64,000 bases of DNA from Xanthobacteraceae bacterium (GCA_019752575.1 JAIELW010000019.1:35012-99011), one strand, 5' to 3'; counted from the first letter of the stretch, positions 8,666-18,090 are shown. A program made the numbers and translations. Notes: generated by a model from the sequence alone, not told the origin.

Positions 8666-9892
8666 TCACCCCCGCTCGTCCGAAATCACCTTGCCGTCGT
8701 TCGGCAGCGAACCGACCGCCACGATCTCGACCCGGCCCTTGAGCTTGGTCACCGCCTGCAGAGTTGCCGCGACCTTATCGGGTAAATCCGCGCCGCCATT
8801 CGCGCTTTCGGCGCGCAAGGTCATCGCGTCCTGCTCATTCTCACGCGTGACCACGAGGCGAAGTTTCTTCAAGCCCGGATGCTGCTTGGAGAGCTCCGCG
8901 ATCTGTTCGGGGCGCACGAACATGCCCTTCACTTTCGCGGTCTGATCGGCGCGGCCCATCCAGCCTTTGATGCGCGCGTTCGTCCGGCCGCAAGGGGATG
9001 CGCCTTTCATCACCGCCGAAAGGTCGCCAGTCGCAAGCCTGATCCACGGATGATGTTCGTTGAAGGAAGTCACGACGATCTCGCCGACCTCGCCTTCGGC
9101 GACCGGGTCGCCGGTGCCGGGCCGCACGATCTCGACGAGCACGTCCTCGTTCACGATCAGGCCCTCGCGCGCGGGCGACTCGTAGGCGACGACGCCCATG
9201 TCGGCGATCGCATAGGTCTGATAGGCATCGACACCGCGCGACTTCACCTCGGCTTGTAGCGATGGCGGGAACGCGGCACCAGAGACCAGCGCCTTCTTGA
9301 TGCAGGACACGTCGCGGTTCGCGGCCTTGCCGGCATCGAGCAGAATCTTCAGAAAATCCGGCGTGCCGGTGTAACCCGTGGGTTTCAGATGCGCGATCAT
9401 CTCCAACTGCATCTCGGTCTGGCCCGGACCCGCGGGAATGACCGGACAGCCGAGCGAGCGGGCCGCGGAATCCAGAATGAACCCGCCCGGCGTCATGTGA
9501 TACGAGAACGTATTCAGCACGATGTCGCCAGGACGAAAGCCTGCCGCGAACAGCGAACGCGCAGCAGCCCACGGGTCCTTCCCGGTGCCTTCCGGCTCGA
9601 AGATCGGACCCGGCGAAGTGAATAATCTTCCGAACGAAGAAACCGGCGCCGGCACGAAGCCCGCAAACGGGGGCGATGCCTTCTGCATCGCAGGCAGCGC
9701 CGATTTGCGCATGATCGGCAGTTTCGCGAGCGCCGCGCGCGAATTCACCGAAGCTGCGTCAATGCCCTTGAGTTGCTCCTGCCAGCCTGGCGCTTTCAGC
9801 GCTGCGGCGATAAGCGAGGGCAGACGCGAAACGAGATCGCGCTCGCGCTCGTCAACGCTTCTCGTCTCCAGCTTGTCGTAATGCTCAGGCAT
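8666..9892 (-). CDS. Phenylacetate-CoA ligase-like AMP-binding enzyme
   Basis: 408 residues from the ATG at 9892, which lies just after the stop of the upstream LivF-type gene; the longer open frame to 10852 is opposite real genes. The sequence has the PaaK-like adenylate-forming layout: TSPG(P) at the position of the nucleotide-binding loop, YHMTPGGFILDSAARSLG, GYTGTPDFL, then WMGRADQTAKVKGMFV at the hinge and C-terminal lid with a conserved Lys. It is slightly shorter than typical PaaK (about 430-440). The expected reaction is ATP-dependent conversion of an aryl or other carboxylic acid to its CoA ester. The position at the end of the Liv transporter operon suggests it activates the transported substrate. 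Confidence 0.82.
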   Translation of the reverse strand: MPEHYDKLETRSVDERERDLVSRLPSLIAAALKAPGWQEQLKGIDAASVNSRAALAKLPIMRKSALPAMQKASPPFAGFVPAPVSSFGRLFTSPGPIFEPEGTGKDPWAAARSLFAAGFRPGDIVLNTFSYHMTPGGFILDSAARSLGCPVIPAGPGQTEMQLEMIAHLKPTGYTGTPDFLKILLDAGKAANRDVSCIKKALVSGAAFPPSLQAEVKSRGVDAYQTYAIADMGVVAYESPAREGLIVNEDVLVEIVRPGTGDPVAEGEVGEIVVTSFNEHHPWIRLATGDLSAVMKGASPCGRTNARIKGWMGRADQTAKVKGMFVRPEQIAELSKQHPGLKKLRLVVTRENEQDAMTLRAESANGGADLPDKVAATLQAVTKLKGRVEIVAVGSLPNDGKVISDERG

Positions 9893-9900
9893 GGCGGCGC

Positions 9901-10731
9901 TCACGCCATCCAGCGCTTGCGGCGCTTGTAGTGTTTCACGTCCCGGAAGGACTTGCGCCCCGCGCCGGAAACCCCGAGATAAAATTCTTTCACGTCCTCG
10001 TTGGCACGCAAGGACTTCGCATCGCCGTCGAGCACGATGCGTCCGTTTTCCAGAATGTAGCCGTACTGCGCGTATTTCAGCGCCATGTTCGTGTTCTGCT
10101 CCGCGAGCAGGAAGGTGACGCCCTCCTTTGCGTTCAGATCGCGCACGATGTCGAAGATTTCCTCGACGATCTGCGGCGCAAGCCCCATCGAAGGTTCGTC
10201 GAGCAGGATCAGTTTCGGACGCGACATCAGCGCGCGGCCGACCGCGCACATCTGTTGTTCGCCGCCTGAGGTATAACCCGCGAGCGAAGTGCGGCGGTCT
10301 TTCAGGCGTGGGAAATATTCGTAAACGCGCTCCATGTCGCGCTTGATCGCAGCGCGTCCGTCGGGCCGCGTGAAGGCCCCGGTGAGCAGATTTTCCTCGA
10401 TGGTGAGATGGGCAAAGCAATGCCGCCCTTCCATCACCTGAATGCAGCCATGGCGCACCAGTTCGTTCGGCGACTGATCGTGAATTTCCTTGCCCTCGAA
10501 CAGAATCGATCCTTTGGAAACCTCGCCGCGCTCGGCATGCAGCAAATTCGAGATCGCTTTCAGCGTCGTGGTCTTGCCGGCACCGTTCGCGCCGAGGATC
10601 GCGACGATGCCCTTCTTCGGCACGTTCAGCGAAACGCCTTTCAAGACGAGAATGACGTGATCGTAGATCACCTCGATATTGTTGATCGCGAGAATGTTCT
10701 CGCTGCTGTGTTGGGCGGCGGTCGCTGACAT
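9901..10731 (-). CDS. livF: Branched-chain amino acid-type ABC transporter, ATP-binding subunit (LivF-like)
   Basis: 276 residues from the ATG at 10731, preceded by AGGA; an in-frame TTG at 10740 is a weaker alternative. Walker A GANGAGKTT, signature-like YTSGGEQQM, Walker B LILLDEPSMGLAP and the H-loop region (Gln in LLAEQNT, as usual for LivF) are all present. The extra C-terminal 35 residues are Lys/Arg-rich. With the LivG, LivH and LivM subunits and the binding protein it makes a complete HAAT-family importer. The binding protein gene is directly upstream, separated by a perfect hairpin at 10757-10780. Confidence 0.92.
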   Translation of the reverse strand: MSATAAQHSSENILAINNIEVIYDHVILVLKGVSLNVPKKGIVAILGANGAGKTTTLKAISNLLHAERGEVSKGSILFEGKEIHDQSPNELVRHGCIQVMEGRHCFAHLTIEENLLTGAFTRPDGRAAIKRDMERVYEYFPRLKDRRTSLAGYTSGGEQQMCAVGRALMSRPKLILLDEPSMGLAPQIVEEIFDIVRDLNAKEGVTFLLAEQNTNMALKYAQYGYILENGRIVLDGDAKSLRANEDVKEFYLGVSGAGRKSFRDVKHYKRRKRWMA

Positions 10732-10756
10732 GTCGCGCAATCCTTGAGAGAGAATT

Positions 10757-10780
10757 CCCCGCCCTCTTTCGAGGGCGGGG
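10757..10780 (-). terminator. Perfect 10-bp GC hairpin between binding protein and LivF genes
   Basis: The stem CCCCGCCCTC pairs exactly with GAGGGCGGGG around a four-base TTTC loop. There is no run of U after it on the minus strand, so it is more likely a 3'-end-stabilising or partial attenuating hairpin than a full intrinsic terminator. Such a hairpin can raise the ratio of the binding protein to the membrane subunits. Confidence 0.6.
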
Positions 10781-10796
10781 ATCGTTGGCGTTTACG

Positions 10797-12131
10797 TTAG
10801 GACGGACGGTCGCAGGACTCGGTCCGCTTCGGCCAGCCCGCGTTCTTGGCAACGTAGTCCGCGGCGGCCGCTTCGAGCAGCGGACGGACTTCGTCCTTGA
10901 GCGGAGCGATCCAGTCGGTAATCTTCACCCACTTTTTGCCGTCCCACTGCTGCATGTAAGCGGCGTGGTGACCGTTGTGGTCGGTGCAGTTCACGTTGGT
11001 GATCGGGGCGCCGAAGCCTTCGAGGCCCAGTTCCTTCCAGCGTGCCTGCGTGATGGTGAGCGACTCCAGACCGCGGCGGACGTCTTCGCCGGTGACCACC
11101 TTCTTGCCGGTGATCTTCTGCGCGTTGCGGATCGCTTCCGCGATCAGCACCGAGTTGTAGATGCCGCGGTTGTAGAGGTTCTCGCCGACCTTGTCGGGCT
11201 GGGTCTGCGACTTACCCTTGGACACCAGATGCTTGATGATGTCCTGCACCGCCGGGTACTGCGAGCCGACGCCGTTAAAGTTCAGCGTCAGATAGCCCTT
11301 GGCATCGTCGCCTGCGGGACGCGCGTCGTCGTCGCCGCCTGACCACCAAATGCCGACGAACTTATCCATCGGGAATTTGATGCGCGCGGCTTCCTTCACT
11401 GCGGTCGGGTTCATCGCACCCCAACCCCACATGATCATCCAGTCCGGCTTGTCCTTGCGGACGTTAAGCCACTGGCCCGACTGGTTCTGCATTTCCGCCG
11501 GCGGCACCGGATAGAGTTTCGTCTCGAAGCCGTACTTCTTCGCGAAGATTTCCAAGAGCGGCAGCGGCTCGCGGCCGTAACCGCCGTCGAAGAAGATGTA
11601 GCCGATGGTCTTGCCCTTGAGCTTGGCGAACCCGCCTTCCTTGTCGGCGATGTACTTGATGATCATCGACAGGCCGTCCCAGTAAGTCGCGGGCGGGTTG
11701 AACACCCACGGGAAGCTCTGCCCTACCGCCGACGCCGAAAGGCCGTAGGCCATCGACAGCACCGGGATCTTGTCCACCGAAGCTCTCGGGATGAGCTGGA
11801 GCGTGATGCCGGTCGAGTACGGGTTCGTGATGACCGGATTCTTCGCCTTGGTGGATTCGTAGCAGGCGACGCCCTTCTCGGTGTTGTAGCCGGTTTCGCA
11901 TTCTTCGACGACGAGCTTGACGCCGTTGATGCCGCCGTCACGCTCGTTGAGCATGTTCAGGTAGTCGCTCATGCCGTTCGCGATCGGGATGCCCGATCCC
12001 GCGAACGGCCCGGTGCGATACGAGAACAACGGAACGTAGATGGTGTCCTGCGCGGAAGCGCTCGACACGAAGGCGGGGATTACCGCCGTCGATGCCAGCA
12101 CCGCGCCGACCAGAAGTCCTTTCATTCGCAT
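10797..12131 (-). CDS. Periplasmic binding protein of a Liv/HAAT-type ABC transporter
   Basis: 444 residues with a signal peptide ending SSASAQ (about residue 27). The mature part has the type I periplasmic binding fold of the LivK/amide family: YRTGPFAGSGIPIANGMSDYLNMLNE near the start and a conserved Cys pair region (ECETGYNTEKGVACYE). The ATG at 12131 has a strong AGGAGG seven bases upstream. It would deliver substrate to the LivHM permeases. The ligand is unknown; the two CoA ligase genes in the cluster suggest a carboxylic, possibly aromatic, acid rather than an amino acid. The spacer of 136 bases to the upstream LivM gene shows no obvious gene. Confidence 0.9.
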   Translation of the reverse strand: MRMKGLLVGAVLASTAVIPAFVSSASAQDTIYVPLFSYRTGPFAGSGIPIANGMSDYLNMLNERDGGINGVKLVVEECETGYNTEKGVACYESTKAKNPVITNPYSTGITLQLIPRASVDKIPVLSMAYGLSASAVGQSFPWVFNPPATYWDGLSMIIKYIADKEGGFAKLKGKTIGYIFFDGGYGREPLPLLEIFAKKYGFETKLYPVPPAEMQNQSGQWLNVRKDKPDWMIMWGWGAMNPTAVKEAARIKFPMDKFVGIWWSGGDDDARPAGDDAKGYLTLNFNGVGSQYPAVQDIIKHLVSKGKSQTQPDKVGENLYNRGIYNSVLIAEAIRNAQKITGKKVVTGEDVRRGLESLTITQARWKELGLEGFGAPITNVNCTDHNGHHAAYMQQWDGKKWVKITDWIAPLKDEVRPLLEAAAADYVAKNAGWPKRTESCDRPS

Positions 12132-12267
12132 TTTCTTTCCTCCTCACAATTTTCCGGCCGCGACGACTTCGCTTCCGGTCTTGTCTCTCCGGCGCTGGCG
12201 TCGCGCCGGTTATTCCGCGGGATATGAGGTCTCGAGCGCCTCACAACGCGCGGGAATTCGCGGCCCC

Positions 12268-13344
12268 TCAATAGGGATAAGGCCAAACCCTCAGTTTCTG
12301 TTTCGCGATCTGCCAGAGCCGCGCAAGACCGTGCGGCTCGACGATCAGGAAAAAGACAATCAGCGCGCCGATCACCATGAAAGAGAGGTGTTCCGCGGTC
12401 GCCGCCTGAATCGACAATCCGAGGCTTCCCAGAAACGGCGGCAGGAGCAACGGAAGCATGAAGATCAGCGCCGCACCCAGGAACGAACCGAGCAGGCTGC
12501 CGAGACCGCCGATGATGACCATCGAAAGAATTGCGAAGCTCTGGTTGATCGAGAACGCGGTCGCTTCGGCACTGCCGTAATAGAGGAACACGAGCATCGC
12601 GCCGGCGACGCCACAGTAGAAAGACGATACCGCGAAAGCGAGCAACTTCGTGTTGAGCAACTTGATGCCCATGAGTTCGGCGGCGATGTCCATGTCGCGC
12701 ACCGCCATCCACATGCGGCCGATGCGGCCGCGCACGAGGTTGGACGCGAGCCACGTCATCGCGACAACGATCGCGAGCACGACAAAATATCGCGCATGAG
12801 GCGTGGCCTCGGGCCCGGTGACATGCACGCCGAACAAGGTCCGGCGCGGCACCTCGATCGCGTTCGAAACGTTGTAGTTCACGAGCCACGGAATGCGGAT
12901 GAAGCACCACGACAGGAAGAACTGCGAAGCAAGCGTCGCGACAGCGAGATAGAAGCCTTTGATGCGCAGCGACGGCAGGCCGAACACGATGCCGACCGCG
13001 GCAGAAACAAATCCCGAGGTGACGACCCAGATCAGAATGTGCACTTCCGGGAAGATCGTCGCTAACTTGTAGCAGGCGTAAGCGCCGACACCCATGAAGC
13101 CGCCGGTGCCGAGCGAAAGCAGCCCCGTGTAGCCGGTGAGAATGTTCAACCCGATCGCCGCGAGCGCGAAGATCAGGAACGGGATCATGATCGCGTGCAG
13201 GAAGAAGTTGCTGCCGAAATAAGGGATCACCGTGAAGGCAACCATGAGAATGATCGCGATTCCGATCCGGTCCTGCGTAATCGGAAACGTCGCCATGTCG
13301 GCGCGGTAGGTAGTCTTGAATTGTCCTGCTTCGCGATAAAACAT
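12268..13344 (-). CDS. livM: Liv-type ABC transporter permease (LivM-like)
   Basis: 358 residues with about nine to ten hydrophobic segments. The family blocks are visible: NILTGYTGLLSLGTGGFMGVGAYACY, GLPSLRIKGFYLAVATLA, and near the end IIGGLGSLLGSFLGAALI, matching the EAA-like loop of LivM. The ATG at 13344 has an AGGGAAAG upstream; a later ATG at 13296 would remove a polar N-terminus. Inner-membrane channel subunit, 13 bases downstream of LivH, so the same operon. Confidence 0.92.
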   Translation of the reverse strand: MFYREAGQFKTTYRADMATFPITQDRIGIAIILMVAFTVIPYFGSNFFLHAIMIPFLIFALAAIGLNILTGYTGLLSLGTGGFMGVGAYACYKLATIFPEVHILIWVVTSGFVSAAVGIVFGLPSLRIKGFYLAVATLASQFFLSWCFIRIPWLVNYNVSNAIEVPRRTLFGVHVTGPEATPHARYFVVLAIVVAMTWLASNLVRGRIGRMWMAVRDMDIAAELMGIKLLNTKLLAFAVSSFYCGVAGAMLVFLYYGSAEATAFSINQSFAILSMVIIGGLGSLLGSFLGAALIFMLPLLLPPFLGSLGLSIQAATAEHLSFMVIGALIVFFLIVEPHGLARLWQIAKQKLRVWPYPY

Positions 13345-13357
13345 CTTGGTACTTTCC

Positions 13358-14332
13358 CTAGACGCGCTCGATGATCTTTTCGCCGAACAGTCCCTGCGGC
13401 CGGAACAGCAGGAACACGAGCGCGATCATGTAGGCGAGCCAGCTTTCGATGCCGCGGCCGAACAGCGGGCCCCAGTAGATTTCGCCGACCTTCTCGCCGA
13501 CGCCGATGATGAGGCCGCCGACGATGGCGCCGGGGATCGACGTGAAGCCGCCGAGAATGAGAACCGGCAGCGCTTTCAGCGCGATGATTTCGAGCGCGAA
13601 CGAAACTTCCGAACGCGCGCCCCACATGATGCCGGTGACCAGCGCCACCAGACCGGCCGCGAACCAGACGATGATCCAGATCTGGTTCAGCGAGATGCCG
13701 ACGGAAAGCGCCGCCTTGTGGCTGTCGGCAACCGCACGCAGCGCCCGCCCGATGCGGGTCTTCGAGAAAAACACGGCAAGCACCGCGACCATGAGGCTCG
13801 CGACCACCACCGCCGTGATGTCGAGCTTCTGCATCTCGACGCGGCCGCCCGCGAAATCGAAGGAGAGCGTGCCGGTCGGAATATAAAGCTGCTTCGTAAT
13901 CATGACCTTCGGATCGCCGCCGAAGATCAGCTCGCCGAAGCCGATCAGGAAGTACGTCAGCCCGAACGTCGCCATGAAGAGGATGATGTCAGGCTGGTTC
14001 ACAAGCGGCCGCAGCACCACGCGCTCGATCGCAAAAGCGAGCACGAGCATGATCAAAACGGTGAGCGCGAGCGCGAGGATGGCCGGGACGCCGATCGCGT
14101 GCAGGCCGACGAGCGAGAGCGCCGCGAACACCACCATGATGCCCTGCGCGAAGTTGAACACGCCGGAAGCCTTGAAGATCAGCACGAAGCCGAGCGCGAT
14201 CAGCGAATAGAGCGTGCCGCCGACAAGGCCTTCCCACAGCGTCTGCACGAAAATATCCGGCAACTCCCACATCTCGTAGAACGGGATGATGAAGATTTTG
14301 CAGAACATGCTGTAGGGCTTTACGCAGAGCAT
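13358..14332 (-). CDS. livH: Liv-type ABC transporter permease (LivH-like)
   Basis: 324 residues at most; the conserved family start (WEGLVGGTLYSLIALGFVLIF) begins near residue 33, so the true start may be the ATG at 14272 (MWELPD) instead of 14332. About eight membrane segments; the blocks ASGVFNFAQG and VLGGFTSIPGAIVGGLIIG are diagnostic of LivH. It pairs with LivM to form the membrane channel. Located between LivG and LivM in a tightly spaced minus-strand operon. Confidence 0.9.
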   Translation of the reverse strand: MLCVKPYSMFCKIFIIPFYEMWELPDIFVQTLWEGLVGGTLYSLIALGFVLIFKASGVFNFAQGIMVVFAALSLVGLHAIGVPAILALALTVLIMLVLAFAIERVVLRPLVNQPDIILFMATFGLTYFLIGFGELIFGGDPKVMITKQLYIPTGTLSFDFAGGRVEMQKLDITAVVVASLMVAVLAVFFSKTRIGRALRAVADSHKAALSVGISLNQIWIIVWFAAGLVALVTGIMWGARSEVSFALEIIALKALPVLILGGFTSIPGAIVGGLIIGVGEKVGEIYWGPLFGRGIESWLAYMIALVFLLFRPQGLFGEKIIERV

Positions 14333-14345
14333 CTTTTCTACCCGA

Positions 14346-15146
14346 TCAGTGTGCTACGCCGAGATAGGCGTCGATCACGGCTTTGTTGGCCTTCACTTCG
14401 TCCGGCGTGCCGTCGGCGATCTTCTGTCCGTAATCGAGCACGACCACGCGGTTCGCGAGATCCATCACCACGCCCATGTCGTGTTCGATCAGCGCGATTG
14501 TCGTGCCGTAGTGGTTGTTCACGTCGATCACGTAACGGCACATGTCTTCTTTTTCTTCGAGGTTCATGCCGGCCATCGGCTCGTCCAGCAGAAGCAGCTC
14601 AGGCTCCATCGCAAGCGCGCGTCCGAGCTCCACCCGCTTCTGCAAGCCGTAAGGCAGGCGTCCGACCGGCACGCGGCGGATGTGCTGGATTTCGAGGAAG
14701 TCGATGATTTCTTCGACCTTGCGGCGGTGCTCGATCTCTTCCTGCTCGGCGGGGCCGTAGCGCAAGAGCTGCCAGAAGAAACTCTTGTGCATCCTCAGCG
14801 TGCGGCCCGCCATGATGTTGTCGAGCGTGGTCATGCTCTTGAACAGCGCGACGTTCTGGAACGTGCGCGCGATCCCGCCGGTCGCGGCGTCGTGCGGGCG
14901 CATCTTCTTGCGCTTGATACCCTTGAACGTGATCTGGCCTTCCTGCGGATGGTAGAAGCCGTTGATGACGTTGAGCATCGACGTCTTGCCGGCGCCGTTC
15001 GGGCCGATGATCGCGCGGATCTCGCCCTTTCTGATGTCGAAGGAGACGTTGCGGATCGCCTTCACGCCGCCGAAAGACAGCGAGACGCCCTCGACCGACA
15101 AGAGCGTCTGTCCGGCCTTGATCGTGGTTTCGTCGGGCGCTCTCAT
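14346..15146 (-). CDS. livG: Liv-type ABC transporter, ATP-binding subunit (LivG-like)
   Basis: 266 residues. Walker A GPNGAGKTS, LivG-type long insert before the signature, LPYGLQKRVELGRALAMEP, Walker B LLLLDEPMAGMN and H-loop ALIEHDMGVVMDLANR are present. The ATG overlaps the stop of the upstream acyl-CoA synthetase by four bases (ATGA), so translation is probably coupled. Partner of LivF in powering the importer. Confidence 0.93.
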   Translation of the reverse strand: MRAPDETTIKAGQTLLSVEGVSLSFGGVKAIRNVSFDIRKGEIRAIIGPNGAGKTSMLNVINGFYHPQEGQITFKGIKRKKMRPHDAATGGIARTFQNVALFKSMTTLDNIMAGRTLRMHKSFFWQLLRYGPAEQEEIEHRRKVEEIIDFLEIQHIRRVPVGRLPYGLQKRVELGRALAMEPELLLLDEPMAGMNLEEKEDMCRYVIDVNNHYGTTIALIEHDMGVVMDLANRVVVLDYGQKIADGTPDEVKANKAVIDAYLGVAH

Positions 15147-17119
15147 GCCGCTTTGCCCATTGGCGCCGCTGGCGCATGTGGTTTCATGTCTTCGATTTTC
15201 ACGCGCGCCGAGATATTGCCCTTGCGGCCGTCCTCGAAGGTGAGCTCGGTCGTGATGCCGACCTCCTTCGCGCCCTCATAAAGCCCCGTCGCAAGCGGGC
15301 CGTAACGTTCGGTGATAAAGCCGCGGCGTACTTTCTGCGTGCGCGTGAGTTCGCCGTCGTCGGCGTCGAGTTCCTTATGCAGGATCAGGAAGCGCTTGAT
15401 CTGCGCGCCCGCCATCGGGCCCTCTTCGGAGAGCGACTTGTTCACTTCGTCGACGTGCTCGGAAAGCATCTGATAGACCCGCGGGTGCGCGGCCAATTCC
15501 TGATACGAGCCGTAGATCACGTTGTTGCGCTCGGCCCAGGAGCCGACCGACACCAGATCGATGTTGAGCATCACGGTCACGTAATCGCGCTTGTCGCCGA
15601 GCGCGACCGCTTCCTTGATGTTCGGATAGAACTTGAGCTTGTTCTCGATGTATTTCGGCGCGAACAGCGTGCCGTCGTTGAGCTTGCCCACGTCTTTTGC
15701 GCGGTCGATGATCTTCAAGTGTCCGGTCTTCGGATCGAAGAAGCCGGCGTCGCCGCTCTTGACCCAACCGTCCGGCGTTTTCGTTTCCGCGGTTTTCTCC
15801 GGATCCTTGTAGTAGCCGGCGAACACGCCGGGCGATCGGAACAAGACTTCGCCGTTCGGCTCGATCTTGATCTCCACATCCGGCGAAGGCTTGCCGACGG
15901 TGTCGGCGTAAATCTCGCCGTCCGGCTGCGCGGTGATGTAAACGGCGGCTTCGGTCTGTCCGTAAAGCTGCTTGAGATTCACGCCGAGCGAGCGGTAGTA
16001 GCGGAAAATTTCCGGGCCGATCGCTTCGCCTGCGGTATAGGCCACGCGGACGTTCGTGAAGCCGTAGCGGTTCTTCATCGGCCCATAGACGAGAATTTCG
16101 CCGAGCCAATATTTGAGCCGCGCGCCGACCGGCACAGATTCCTTGTTGAGAATCTTTTCGCCCCACTTGCGCGCGTGCTTCAGGAAATAATTAAACATCG
16201 CGCGCTTCACGCGGCCCGCGTCTTCCATGCGCACCATGGTGAGCGTGAGCAGATTTTCGTAAACGCGCGGCGGCGCGAAGGCGTAACTCGTGCCGATCTC
16301 GCGGCGGTCTTCGATGATCGTCTCCGGACTTTCCGGGCAATTCACCGTGTAGCCCGCGACATAAGACTGCGCGTAAGAGAAGATGTGATCGCCGACCCAC
16401 GCCATCGGCAGATAGGCAATCACCTCTTCCTTCTCGGTCAGATTGTCGAAGGCGTTTGCATTCTGCGAACTGACGACGACGGAGTCGTAGGTCAGCATCA
16501 CGCCTTTCGGATTGCCGGTCGTGCCCGACGTGTAAAGAATGACCGCGATGTCGGAGCCTTTGCCCTCCGCGATCATCTTTTCCCACGCATCGCCGGAATA
16601 TTTCGAGGCAAAAGCCTTGCGGCCGATTTCCTGTACCTCGTTCATCCATTTCAGGCGCGTGTGATCGTAGTCGCGAAGACCGCGCGGCTCGTCGTAGATC
16701 ACGTGCGAAATCGAAGGCAGGCGGTCGGAGATGGAAAGAACCTTGTCGACCTGTTCCTGATTTTCGACGATCGCGATTTTTGCGCCGGCATGGGCGAGCA
16801 CGAAGGCCATCTCGTCGGCGACCGCATCCTGATAGACCGGAACCGGAATCCCGCCGATCGACTGCGTGGCGCACATTGCCCAGTAAAGCCGCGGCTTGTT
16901 CGAGCCGACGATCGCAACCTTGTCGCCGCGCTCGATGCCGAGTTCTTTCAGGCCGAGCGCGAGCGCTTTCACCTCTTCTTTGACCTGCGCCCAGGCCCAA
17001 GTCTGCCAGATTCCGAGATCTTTCTCGCGAATGGCAGGGCGATCCCCGCGCACGCGCGCGTTGACCAGCAGAAATTTCGGAAACGTATCGACGCTCTTGT
17101 CGATGGCGTTTTGCGCCAT
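15143..17119 (-). CDS. Long-chain fatty acid/aryl-CoA ligase-like AMP-dependent synthetase
   Basis: 658 residues from the ATG at 17119, which has a GGGGAGAAG ribosome site; an in-frame start at 17137 is less likely. AMP-binding motifs: YTSGTTGNPKGVM, YGQTEAAVYIT, and KSGDAGFFDPKTGHLKIIDRAKD with the conserved Asp. Its size and the C-terminal sequence match the FadD15/ACSBG-like group often located beside Liv transporters. It should activate a carboxylic acid to acyl-CoA in the cytosol. First gene of the seven-gene cluster that ends with the PaaK-like ligase, so the operon carries two different CoA ligases around one importer. Confidence 0.88.
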   Translation of the reverse strand: MAQNAIDKSVDTFPKFLLVNARVRGDRPAIREKDLGIWQTWAWAQVKEEVKALALGLKELGIERGDKVAIVGSNKPRLYWAMCATQSIGGIPVPVYQDAVADEMAFVLAHAGAKIAIVENQEQVDKVLSISDRLPSISHVIYDEPRGLRDYDHTRLKWMNEVQEIGRKAFASKYSGDAWEKMIAEGKGSDIAVILYTSGTTGNPKGVMLTYDSVVVSSQNANAFDNLTEKEEVIAYLPMAWVGDHIFSYAQSYVAGYTVNCPESPETIIEDRREIGTSYAFAPPRVYENLLTLTMVRMEDAGRVKRAMFNYFLKHARKWGEKILNKESVPVGARLKYWLGEILVYGPMKNRYGFTNVRVAYTAGEAIGPEIFRYYRSLGVNLKQLYGQTEAAVYITAQPDGEIYADTVGKPSPDVEIKIEPNGEVLFRSPGVFAGYYKDPEKTAETKTPDGWVKSGDAGFFDPKTGHLKIIDRAKDVGKLNDGTLFAPKYIENKLKFYPNIKEAVALGDKRDYVTVMLNIDLVSVGSWAERNNVIYGSYQELAAHPRVYQMLSEHVDEVNKSLSEEGPMAGAQIKRFLILHKELDADDGELTRTQKVRRGFITERYGPLATGLYEGAKEVGITTELTFEDGRKGNISARVKIEDMKPHAPAAPMGKAA

Positions 17120-17316
17120 GCTCTTCTCCCCGAACACCGGCGCGTTTCCCGCGCTCGCATTTTCGGCACCGGCGTTCTCGCCGGGCCATGCATCTCAAGC
17201 GTAGCAGAGTGGACGAAAATCATACTCCCACAATGCTTCACTTGACAGACAAACACTGCCGGGATTGGGTATGTCTGCCGCGTCAGGTTTTCTTTCGCAG
17301 TGCGAAAGACGCGCGT

Positions 17317-17991
17317 TTAATCTTCGTAACGGTTGAGCGCATCGAGGTCGAGAATGGTGATCCCGCCATGTCCGACGCGAAGCAATTTCTTTTGTTCCAA
17401 TAGCTGTAGCGCGCCGTTGACCGCCTGGCGGGACACGCCCGAGATCAGGCCGATTTCTTCCTGCGTAATGTCGAGTTGGTTGTCTGCCTTCGGTACAAGT
17501 ACCGGGTTGCAGAGCCATGCAATGTTGCGCGCAACCTTCCCGGTCGCGTCGAGCGAGCGGTCGAACTCGACCAGCGCGATGAATTGGCCGATGCGCTCGT
17601 TGAATTGTTTTACGAGGAAACGGTTGAAGCCCGCACTATTCTCGAATAGCCAGAAAAAAGTGGCCGAACCCATCATCGCAAGCTTCACGTCGCGCAGCGC
17701 GACGAGATCGTATTGACGCGGTTCTTTCTTGAGCACCGATCCCTCGCCGAACCAGATGCCTGCGCGCATACCGGCGAGCGTGACCGTCTTTCCTTTTTGC
17801 GTAACCGTGCCGAGCCGCACGAGGCCGTAGATCACCCCGAGCCACGGATCGAGCTTGTCGCCCTTGTGGCAAATATAGGCGCCTTTCGCGAAGGCCTTTT
17901 CGCTTATTCCGCGGCGCGCACGCTCGATCTCGTCAAGGGTCAGCTCCGCGGACCAGAAGGCGATCTCGCGGAGACGTTCGGCGGTGATCAT
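17317..17991 (-). CDS. Crp/Fnr-family transcriptional regulator
   Basis: 224 residues. An N-terminal cyclic-nucleotide-binding-like domain (about 20-135) is followed by a helix-turn-helix (about 165-215) with the DITQEEIGLISGVSRQAVNGALQLL pattern. There is no N-terminal Cys cluster, so it is not an Fnr-type Fe-S sensor, and the effector is unknown. It lies between the synthetase of the Liv operon and the indolepyruvate oxidoreductase, all on the minus strand, making it a candidate regulator of either. The 197-base spacer on its downstream side (17120-17316) holds a small 7-bp hairpin near 17292-17308 and the promoter region of the Liv operon; no clear Crp-type palindrome was found. Confidence 0.88.
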   Translation of the reverse strand: MITAERLREIAFWSAELTLDEIERARRGISEKAFAKGAYICHKGDKLDPWLGVIYGLVRLGTVTQKGKTVTLAGMRAGIWFGEGSVLKKEPRQYDLVALRDVKLAMMGSATFFWLFENSAGFNRFLVKQFNERIGQFIALVEFDRSLDATGKVARNIAWLCNPVLVPKADNQLDITQEEIGLISGVSRQAVNGALQLLEQKKLLRVGHGGITILDLDALNRYED

Positions 17992-18000
17992 GGGCAGACG

Positions 18001-18080
18001 GCTAGTGGAGTGGATTTGACATTCGCGTCGAAATTGCTGCGGGTTCGTAACGCGAATGTCAAATCCGAAACTCCGCTAGC
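18001..18080. repeat. Palindromic element 1 of a tandem pair
   Basis: Arm 18001-18027 (27 bases) pairs with arm 18051-18080 (30 bases) around a 23-base loop. Apart from one mismatch, the only difference is a three-base insertion in the right arm after the first 11 outer positions. Outer end is GCTAG, inner end ATTCGCG. See the second element, which has the same plan with a different sequence. Confidence 0.8.
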
Positions 18081-18090
18081 AATTATATTT

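Noticed and set aside
9893..10852. N-terminal extension of the PaaK-like frame
   Set aside because: Opposite/overlapping the LivF gene in another frame; no ribosome site; family start is at 9892.
15176..17245. Long plus-strand frame opposite the acyl-CoA synthetase
   Set aside because: Arg/Ala/His-rich antisense shadow with no domain; the minus strand has clear AMP-binding motifs.
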